Assembly: GCA_965200925.1 (NCBI GenBank)
Contig: OZ241738.1
Coordinates: forward strand, 3,472,001 to 3,536,000
DNA from: WTGU01 sp965200925
GTDB taxonomy: Bacteria > Pseudomonadota > Alphaproteobacteria > UBA828
Direction: 5' to 3'
DNA: 64,000 nt
The notes under the pieces were generated by a model that saw only the letters and a list, made by a program, of their open reading frames with translations, made no database searches and was not told the DNA's origin. Of the stretch, positions 58,523 to 64,000 are shown piece by piece (position 1 is the stretch's first letter; the number at the start of each line of letters is the position of its first letter). Position numbers and translations under genes: made by a program.

Positions 58523-58888
58523 ATGAAAATGCCGGTCGCAGAGCCCGTTGCCACGATTCCCCGCACGGTCCTTGAAGCCATCGGCGGGCGCTCGTCCGCC
58601 GTCCGTCTCTCCGCCGCGACCGCCGAAAAGCAGGCTCGGCGCCACCCAGATCTTGTGCATGAAGACTACGCGAAGGTCCAACTCATCCTCGACGAGGGCG
58701 AGCTGTTTCGCAAACGGGACAGGGAGCTGAACGGCTTCGTGGAGGCGGATAGCCGCCTCTGGCGCGCCGCGGTCAAGACGACGCGGGACAGCGCCGGGAC
58801 CTACCTCACGACCTTCCATGTCGCGAAACCCCGCGACCTCGCGTCGGCGAGGCGCCATTTGAGGAAGATCAAACGTGACAGGGAGTGA
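58523..58888 (+). CDS. Barnase/EndoU/colicin E5-D/RelE-like (PBECR-type) RNase, candidate Cascade-repressed toxin
   Basis: A 121-residue basic protein; ATGs at 58523 and 58529 are both possible and the ribosome-binding site is weak (GGAG 14 bases upstream). The domain reads AVRLSAATAEKQARRHPDL, then HEDYAKVQLILDEGE, then WRAAVKTTRDSAGTYLTTF. This order of LSxxTxxK, HPxL, DY, a central strand and YLTTF near the end is what I recognise from the phage barnase-EndoU-colicin-RelE nucleases fused to Mu-like head proteins. Those are predicted metal-independent RNases. It is not a known cas gene, yet sits on the operon strand between cas3 and cas8e, behind the crRNA-like unit. No protein antitoxin is visible. 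The fold assignment is by eye. Confidence 0.6.
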   Translation: MKMPVAEPVATIPRTVLEAIGGRSSAVRLSAATAEKQARRHPDLVHEDYAKVQLILDEGELFRKRDRELNGFVEADSRLWRAAVKTTRDSAGTYLTTFHVAKPRDLASARRHLRKIKRDRE

Positions 58889-59017
58889 TCGGTGCCGGGC
58901 GGGTCGCCACCCCCGCGCTCGCCCGAAGGCATGAGAGGAATGCGGAATGCTTCCGGCACCACAGGCACTCTAAGCCGAAGGCGGCGGTGTGGACCAGCAA
59001 AAATTTTGCAAAGGCTC

Positions 59018-59046
59018 TTGTGAGAACGAGCGGTGGAACAAAAACT
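59018..59046 (+). promoter_or_regulatory. Possible promoter for the Cascade genes
   Basis: TTGTGA (59018-59023) and AAAACT (59041-59046) are 17 bases apart in an AT-rich patch of the 196-base gap before cas8e. The palindrome GCAAAAATTTTGC (58997-59009) just upstream could bind a regulator. A separate promoter here would let Cascade be made independently of cas3 and the RNase-like gene. Confidence 0.35.
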
Positions 59047-59084
59047 GTCTTTGACGGGCGGACGATTCGGCGGTTCCGGACGGC

Positions 59085-60734
59085 ATGAAGGATGAGCGCG
59101 TGACGTCGGCGGCGTTCAATCTCATCGAGACCCCGTGGTTGCCTGTCCGGCGGCGGAGCGGCACCGTGGAGCGTATCGCTCCCTGGCAGGTCAACGACGG
59201 TATCGACGAAGATCCCTTCGTCGCCCTCGCGTGGCCGCGGCCGGATTTCGACGGCGCGGCGCACGAGTTTCTGATCGGTCTGCTGTCGACCGCCGCCGCG
59301 CCGGATGACGACCACGAATGGGAGGGCTGGTGGTCGCATCCGCCGGCCCCCCGGCTCCTCCGGGAGCGGCTCGCGCGCATCGCCCCCGCCTTCGACCTGG
59401 ACGGACCCAGCCCACGGTTTCTCCAGGACCTCGACCCGATCAAGGACGCCAGAGACAAGAACGTCGCGGCATTGCTGATCGACGCGCCGGGGGCGCAGAC
59501 CCTTCGCAACAACGCGGACCTGTTCGTGAAGCGGGGCGGTGCGCCGGTCCTCTGCCGTGCCGCCGCCGCGATGGCACTCTATACGTTGAATGCCTACGCG
59601 CCCTCCAGCGGGCGCGGTTATCGCACGTCGCTTCGAGGCGGCGGCCCGATGACGACACTGATCGTCGCGCGGCACAAGAGACACGGCTATATGCTGTGGG
59701 GGAGGCTGTGGCCTAACGTCGAGACGACCGAGCAGATCGAGGCGCGTAGCGACGATGCGGCGGCGGGCGCCGGCCTGAAGTCGATCTTCCCGTGGCTGGC
59801 CCCCACCTGCGTATCCAACCCGAAGGCTGGGGGTCGGCAAACAACGCCGGGCGACGTCCATCCCCTGCAGGTCTATTGGGGCATGCCGCGGCGCATCCGG
59901 TTGTCGTTCGAGGACGCGAAGGAACGCGCCTGCGGCCTTACCGGTGTCGAGGACTCGGTTGTCGTCGCGAACTACCGCGAGAAGATATACGGAACGGACT
60001 ATACGGACGGTTTCGAGCACCCGTTGACACCCTACTACAGGCAGAAAGCGGGCATCGCGAAGCTTCCCGTACATCCCAGGCCGGGTGGAGTCACGTACCG
60101 GCTATGGCCCGGTCTCGTCGTTCGCAGCGGAGACGGTCTGCGAGAACCGGCGCAAACCGTTCGCCATAACTATGCACGCAAGCGGAGTTGGCTGGAGGCG
60201 CGGTTTGCCGCGTTCGGCTACGACATGGACAAGGGGAAGGCGCGGGCCTGGATTCAGAGCGAGATGCCGTACTGGCTATTGGAGGACGAGGCCCGCGAAT
60301 GGATCGAACGGTTCATCGAACAAGCCACGACAGGGGCGGCCACCGTCGCGTCGTTGCTCACGCGATCGGTCAAGGATGCCGGCGGCGATTACGGCTTCGT
60401 CGCCGAGCGCTTCTATCGCGAGACGGAGGAATCGTTCTTCCGGGCGCTCCAGGAGGCGGCCGAGTCGGTTCGACAAGCCCCCGATGTGGACGACCCCACG
60501 ATTCAGGCACGAGAGAACTGGGCGCCGGCCATGGCTGACGCCGCGCGCCGCCTTTTCGACGAATATGCGCCGGCGGATGGGCTGGAAGACCGCGATATGT
60601 ACCGGCATGTCAAGGCCCGGTTCTTGCTGACGCTGGCGTTGGGCGGCCGCGGCAAAGCTGGCCGCTCCCTGTTCGAGCGCGACCTCGCTATCGTGTCGCC
60701 CGACAAAGCCCGGAGGCGCAAGGAGGCGACATGA
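59085..60734 (+). CDS. casA: Type I-E Cascade large subunit Cas8e (CasA/Cse1)
   Basis: A 549-residue protein of normal length. FNLIETPWLPVRR opens the family-specific N-terminus. MALYTLNAYAPSSGRGYRTS near residue 165 is the L1 loop region that helps recognise the PAM, followed by GGGPMTTL. The C-terminal part forms the four-helix bundle. Cas8e binds the crRNA handle end of Cascade and recruits Cas3. The ATG at 59085 is used; a GTG at 59100 (VTSAAFNLIE) is an alternative. Its stop overlaps casB by four bases. Confidence 0.92.
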   Translation: MKDERVTSAAFNLIETPWLPVRRRSGTVERIAPWQVNDGIDEDPFVALAWPRPDFDGAAHEFLIGLLSTAAAPDDDHEWEGWWSHPPAPRLLRERLARIAPAFDLDGPSPRFLQDLDPIKDARDKNVAALLIDAPGAQTLRNNADLFVKRGGAPVLCRAAAAMALYTLNAYAPSSGRGYRTSLRGGGPMTTLIVARHKRHGYMLWGRLWPNVETTEQIEARSDDAAAGAGLKSIFPWLAPTCVSNPKAGGRQTTPGDVHPLQVYWGMPRRIRLSFEDAKERACGLTGVEDSVVVANYREKIYGTDYTDGFEHPLTPYYRQKAGIAKLPVHPRPGGVTYRLWPGLVVRSGDGLREPAQTVRHNYARKRSWLEARFAAFGYDMDKGKARAWIQSEMPYWLLEDEAREWIERFIEQATTGAATVASLLTRSVKDAGGDYGFVAERFYRETEESFFRALQEAAESVRQAPDVDDPTIQARENWAPAMADAARRLFDEYAPADGLEDRDMYRHVKARFLLTLALGGRGKAGRSLFERDLAIVSPDKARRRKEAT

Positions 60735-61279
60735 CCGATTCGAAACGGACGAACATCGGGGCGGTCGCGACGAAGTGGTACGGCCGGACGCTGGACGACG
60801 AAGCCGGCAATCCCGCTTTGCGTGGGGCACGGGCGGTGCGCGCCCGCTTGCGTCGGGCCAGAACGCCGCTGGACGTCATGCAGGAGCCGGAGGCGCTTCG
60901 CCTCATCGGAGAACTTTCCGGTGAACATCCGGATCGGGTGGCCATCCTGGCCGGCATCCTGGCGTTCGTCGAAAAAACGGACGACCGGAAAATCGCCCGC
61001 GTCATAGGCCGCGACTCCCTCGACGACGACAAAGCCATCGTCTCGGAGACTCGTTTCCGTCGCCTTCTGCAAACCCCGGGCGATGAGCTTCTGGATCCCA
61101 TGCGTCGCTTGGTTCACCTGACCAAAGGGAAAGCGAACGTCTATGACTTGTCCGTCTCCGTGCTGTGCTGGGGCGACGGTGTGAGGAAGCGCTGGATATT
61201 CGACTACTACAACGTTTCCGAAAGCATCCCGGCGCGAGGAGTCGCCTCGGGTGCGCCGTCCGTATCGACTGCAACCTGA
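60731..61279 (+). CDS. casB: Type I-E Cascade small subunit Cse2 (CasB)
   Basis: A 182-residue basic, mostly helical protein, the usual Cse2 size. Family features include ARLRRARTPLDVMQEPEAL near residue 38, ETRFRRLLQTPGDELLD near 106 and the conserved YDLSVSVLCWGDGVRKRW near 138. Two copies line the belly of Cascade and stabilise the R-loop. The ATG overlaps the casA stop (ATGA), and casC starts three bases after its end. Confidence 0.9.
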   Translation: MTDSKRTNIGAVATKWYGRTLDDEAGNPALRGARAVRARLRRARTPLDVMQEPEALRLIGELSGEHPDRVAILAGILAFVEKTDDRKIARVIGRDSLDDDKAIVSETRFRRLLQTPGDELLDPMRRLVHLTKGKANVYDLSVSVLCWGDGVRKRWIFDYYNVSESIPARGVASGAPSVSTAT

Positions 61280-61282
61280 CCG

Positions 61283-62350
61283 ATGGGAATCCGTTCCATG
61301 ACCGATTTTCTCCAGCTTCATCTTCTCACCGCCTACGGACCATCCAACCTGAACCGGGACGACGCAGGCCGCCCGAAGAGCGTCGTTTTCGGCGCTGCAC
61401 CGCGCCTGCGCGTCTCCTCGCAGAGCCTGAAGCGAGCTTGGCGGGAATCCGATGCATTCAAGAAGGCGCTCGATGGACATTTGGCCAAACGGACCCAGCG
61501 ATTGGGTCAGGAAATTCGGGAGCGTCTGATCGAAGGCGGGATGGGCGAGGACGACGCGCTGAAACACGCGCGAGACATTGCGGGCGTGTTCGGGAAAATC
61601 CGAAGCAAGGAGGACAAGGAACCGGCGTTCGTCGAGCAGCTTGCGTTCATCGCCCCGGAAGAACGGGCCCGCGCATTCGCGCTCGCCGACCGGGTGCTGA
61701 ACGGGGAGGACATCGGAAAACCCAAGGCCGATGATCTTCTGCGCAAGACGGATACCGCGGCCGACATTGCCATGTTCGGACGGATGCTCGCCGACGTCCC
61801 GAAATTCAACCGCGAGGCGGCCGTACAGGTCGCACACGCCCTCACCACCCACAGGGCGGTCGCGGAAGACGACTATTACACTGCCCTCGACGACCTGAAG
61901 TCGCGCGACGAGCCGGAGGACGCGGGAGCGGGCTTTATCGGCGTGCAGGAGTTCGGCGCCGGCGTGTTCTACCTCTATATCTGCGTCGACCGCGGCCTGC
62001 TGCTCGGCAACCTCGACAATACGCGCCCAGTGCGCGACGCCAGCTTGGCCGCGCTGGTGGAGGCCGCGGCGACCGTCGGGCCACGCGGCAAGCGGGCGAG
62101 TTTCGCGAGCCATGCCCGTGCCCTCTACGCGATGGGCGAAAGGGGGACGGCGCAGCCTCGCAGCCTCGCCGCTGCCTTCCTCAAGCCCGTCTCGGGCGAC
62201 GACCAGGGACGGGCGTCGGTCGAGGCGCTGGAAGATTTCCGGGATCGTCTCGATAACGCCTATGGGGATTGCGCGGACGAGCGCTACGTCATGAACTGCC
62301 TCACGGGCGTCGGAACCCTCGCCGGTCTGGCCGAATTCGCCGTAAGGTGA
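61283..62350 (+). CDS. casC: Type I-E Cascade backbone Cas7e (CasC)
   Basis: A 355-residue RAMP protein. FLQLHLLTAYGPSNLNRDD at the N-terminus, RVSSQSLKRAWRES near residue 45 and GVQEFGAGVFYLYICVD near 215 are typical of Cas7e. Six copies coat the crRNA guide; their thumb loops flip out every sixth base, which matters for judging the predicted target match at 58470. ATGs at 61283 and 61298 (MTDFLQLH) are both possible; the second fits the family start better. Confidence 0.92.
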   Translation: MGIRSMTDFLQLHLLTAYGPSNLNRDDAGRPKSVVFGAAPRLRVSSQSLKRAWRESDAFKKALDGHLAKRTQRLGQEIRERLIEGGMGEDDALKHARDIAGVFGKIRSKEDKEPAFVEQLAFIAPEERARAFALADRVLNGEDIGKPKADDLLRKTDTAADIAMFGRMLADVPKFNREAAVQVAHALTTHRAVAEDDYYTALDDLKSRDEPEDAGAGFIGVQEFGAGVFYLYICVDRGLLLGNLDNTRPVRDASLAALVEAAATVGPRGKRASFASHARALYAMGERGTAQPRSLAAAFLKPVSGDDQGRASVEALEDFRDRLDNAYGDCADERYVMNCLTGVGTLAGLAEFAVR

Positions 62351-62354
62351 CACC

Positions 62355-63086
62355 ATGCGGTTCCTCCTGTTCACGCTCTACGCGCCGATGGGGTCCTTCG
62401 GCGAAATCGCTGTCGGTGAGCGGCGCATGGGCTGGGCACGTCCGGGGCGCTCTACCGTCCTCGGACTTGCCGCCGCCGCTCTCGGCCATGAGCGCGCCGA
62501 CGAAGCCGCCCACCAAGCGTTGGAAGCCGGACTCTATTACGCCGTCAGGACGGACGCAGCGGGGCGCCCGTTCATGGATTATCACACCGCCCAGACCCCG
62601 AAAGCGCGAGGGGGCCGAACATTCGCGACCCGGCGGGAGGAGCTGGCGGTGGACGATCTCAACACCGTGCTTTCCAGCCGGGAATGGCGGTCGGACTCCT
62701 GCCACACTGTTGCCCTGTGGCGGCGTCGGGCGTCCATCGTCGATCTCGACAAAATTGCCGACGCTCTGCGGCGCCCGCGATTCACGCTCTATCTCGGCCG
62801 CAAGTCGGCCCCGCTGGGGCTGCCGCTCGACCCTTCCATCGTCGAGGCGAATTCTTTCATGGCCGCCTTCAAGGCCCGGCGGCGCAACGACGAGGAAGCA
62901 GCGGTTCTCGACCGCATTCTCAGCAGCCGGGAAGCGCGTTCCGAGATCGCGTTCGATGAAGACGCGCCTGGCGGACCTGCGGGAGCCCGTATCGAACGCC
63001 GCCGCGACGCCGCCGTGAGCCGCAAGCACTGGCAATTCACCGACCGGGGCGAACGAGTCGTTCCCTGGGAAGGCCGCGCGGAATGA
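62355..63086 (+). CDS. casD: Type I-E Cascade subunit Cas5e (CasD)
   Basis: A 243-residue RAMP protein starting MRFLLFTLYAPMGSFGEIAV. The segment GERRMGWARPGRSTVLGLAA with its ExR pattern is conserved in Cas5e, and FTLYLGRKSAPLGLPLD near residue 147 matches the family. Cas5e caps the 5' handle of the crRNA. It begins four bases after casC and overlaps casE by four bases (ATGA). Confidence 0.92.
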   Translation: MRFLLFTLYAPMGSFGEIAVGERRMGWARPGRSTVLGLAAAALGHERADEAAHQALEAGLYYAVRTDAAGRPFMDYHTAQTPKARGGRTFATRREELAVDDLNTVLSSREWRSDSCHTVALWRRRASIVDLDKIADALRRPRFTLYLGRKSAPLGLPLDPSIVEANSFMAAFKARRRNDEEAAVLDRILSSREARSEIAFDEDAPGGPAGARIERRRDAAVSRKHWQFTDRGERVVPWEGRAE

Positions 63087-63772
63087 CGGCGGCGCTTTAT
63101 CTCTCCCGTGCTCGCCTCAGGCGCGACGCCTCGATGAAGGCGCTGCTGCCGCTGCTGCTTGCCGGCGGTGAACCCTCGCATCATCCTGGCCACCACCTCG
63201 TTTGGTCCCTTTTCGCCGGAGAGTCGGACGGCCGGCGGGATTTTCTATGGTGTGAAATGGAACGGCGAGGTGCTTTCCTGATCCTGTCGGAGCGTCTTCC
63301 CATGGATCATCACGGTCTGTTCGAGCTCGACGAGCCGAAGCCGTTCGCGCCAATGCTCGCGGCGGGAGACTGGCTGCGATTTTCGTTGCGCGCCAACCCG
63401 GTGATCCGTCGTCGTGACCCTGCCCGCGCCCGCTCGGTCAAACACGACGTCGTCATGGATGCACTGCGCGCGCATCCCCGTGGCGCGCGAGCTGAACGTC
63501 GTTTCGACGCTATGCGTGAGCGAGGGTTCGCGTGGCTCGATAGGCAGGGCGCCAAGGCGGGCTTCTCGGTGGAGGCGGACAACGTCCGGATCGACGGGTA
63601 CCGACAGTACCGGATTTCACGAAAAGGGGCGGGCGCGATGTCTTTTTCGACGCTGGATTTCGATGGCGTCCTGGAGGTGCGGGATCCCGGCGCTTTCCTG
63701 GCGGGTATCACCCGCGGTTTCGGCGCTGCCAAGGCTTATGGCTGCGGTTTGATGCTCGTCCGCAGGGACTGA
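63083..63772 (+). CDS. casE: crRNA-processing endoribonuclease Cas6e (CasE)
   Basis: A 229-residue protein. Near residue 36 GHHLVWSLFAG matches the conserved HxxLWSLF segment of Cas6e. The glycine-rich loop near the C-terminus reads GFGAAKAYGCGLMLVRR. Cas6e cuts precursor crRNA 3' of the repeat hairpin, leaving the 8-nt handle. If the 58367-58460 unit is expressed, Cas6e is the enzyme expected to process it. Confidence 0.92.
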   Translation: MTAALYLSRARLRRDASMKALLPLLLAGGEPSHHPGHHLVWSLFAGESDGRRDFLWCEMERRGAFLILSERLPMDHHGLFELDEPKPFAPMLAAGDWLRFSLRANPVIRRRDPARARSVKHDVVMDALRAHPRGARAERRFDAMRERGFAWLDRQGAKAGFSVEADNVRIDGYRQYRISRKGAGAMSFSTLDFDGVLEVRDPGAFLAGITRGFGAAKAYGCGLMLVRRD

Positions 63773-63777
63773 TCCCT

Positions 63778-64000
63778 GTGACCGCGATGCCCGGCCTCGC
63801 GCCGCCGCGCCCCATTCCGATCAAGGAGCGTGCCTCGATCCTGTTTATCGAGAAGGGCCAACTCGATGTTCTCGATGGTGCGTTCGTGGCTGTCGATCGG
63901 ATGGGCGTGCGCACGCATATTCCGGTGGGAGGCTTGGCATGCCTGATGCTGGAACCTGGCGCGCGTACCTCCCATGCTGCGGTCGCACTCGCGGCTCGCG
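63778..64000 (+). CDS. cas1: Cas1e integrase, 3' truncated by the window edge
   Basis: From the GTG at 63778 or, more likely, the ATG at 63787. The visible N-terminus contains PIPIKERASILFIEKGQLDV, then GAFVAVDRMGVRTHIPVGG and ACLMLEPGARTSHAAVAL, which is the characteristic start of Cas1e. Cas1 with Cas2 inserts new spacers. It follows casE by five bases in the standard I-E order. The catalytic residues, cas2 and the array lie beyond the window. Confidence 0.9.
   Translation, partial: MTAMPGLAPPRPIPIKERASILFIEKGQLDVLDGAFVAVDRMGVRTHIPVGGLACLMLEPGARTSHAAVALAAR

Overview
The window reads as a high-GC alphaproteobacterial chromosome, probably Rhodospirillales-like. This is inferred from gene order and not tested by phylogeny. 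The clues are the block ppdK-glyS-glyQ-(small membrane gene)-S49 peptidase-trmN6-DUF2007 next to ispB, the overlapping run trpD-trpC-moaC-moeA, ppiD divergent from tpiA-secG, and pervasive 1-8 base overlaps between genes. The only clearly lower-GC gene is the surface-polysaccharide gene at the left edge.

Layout. 1-2.0 kb: end of a polysaccharide locus (O-antigen ligase family, glycosyltransferase). 2.1-3.9 kb: an ABC-type ATPase with a PIN-like nuclease (module 1). 4.0-14.6 kb: housekeeping block (ygfZ, ppdK, glyS, glyQ, S49 peptidase, trmN6, ispB, a phosphohistidine-phosphatase-like gene). 14.6-20.8 kb: acyl-CoA synthetase, amidotransferase, then an amino-sugar cluster (Gfo/Idh/MocA oxidoreductase, nagB-like, ROK kinase) and a serine protease. 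20.8-24.3 kb: moeA, moaC, trpC, trpD. 24.3-36.3 kb: an accessory block with a broken ankyrin gene, a copper P-type ATPase plus methyltransferase, an unrecognised three-gene cassette ending in an MBL-fold enzyme, a type III restriction-modification pair, a membrane pentapeptide-repeat protein and a coiled-coil protein. In many alphaproteobacteria ppiD sits beside trpE-trpG-trpD, so this block looks inserted into an ancestral operon, with trpE and trpG missing. 36.3-39.6 kb: ppiD, tpiA, secG. 39.6-41.8 kb: a gene graveyard (frameshifted CYTH-CHAD gene, phage tail chaperone relic, deleted alcohol dehydrogenase). 41.9-43.7 kb: a second ATPase plus PIN-like module. 43.8-52.9 kb: catabolic genes (hydantoinase A, aquaporin, hydratase, flavin monooxygenase-like, amidohydrolase, CmcJ/NvfI-type oxygenase, molybdopterin oxidoreductase). 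53.1-54.4 kb: ROK regulator preceded by a run of 18 G. 54.4-55.5 kb: tRNA-Lys and a displaced copy of its 3' half. 55.5-64 kb: a type I-E CRISPR-Cas operon (cas3, cas8e, cse2, cas7e, cas5e, cas6e, start of cas1e); the array is not in the window.

Most notable observation. Between cas3 and cas8e lies a 121-residue protein resembling the barnase/EndoU/colicin/RelE-like RNase domains of Mu-like phages. Just upstream, two degenerate type I-E repeat-like hairpins flank exactly 32 nt. The 8 nt before this pseudo-spacer (ATGGACCG) differ at one position from a typical I-E crRNA handle. The first 17 nt of the pseudo-spacer match a site just upstream of the small gene at 13 positions, with mismatches at 6, 9, 12 and 15 and an ATG PAM. 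This is the architecture expected of a CreTA-type module, in which a crRNA-like RNA lets Cascade repress a toxin so that loss of Cascade releases it. Here the toxin would be a protein RNase. The sequence features are read directly; the function is inference.
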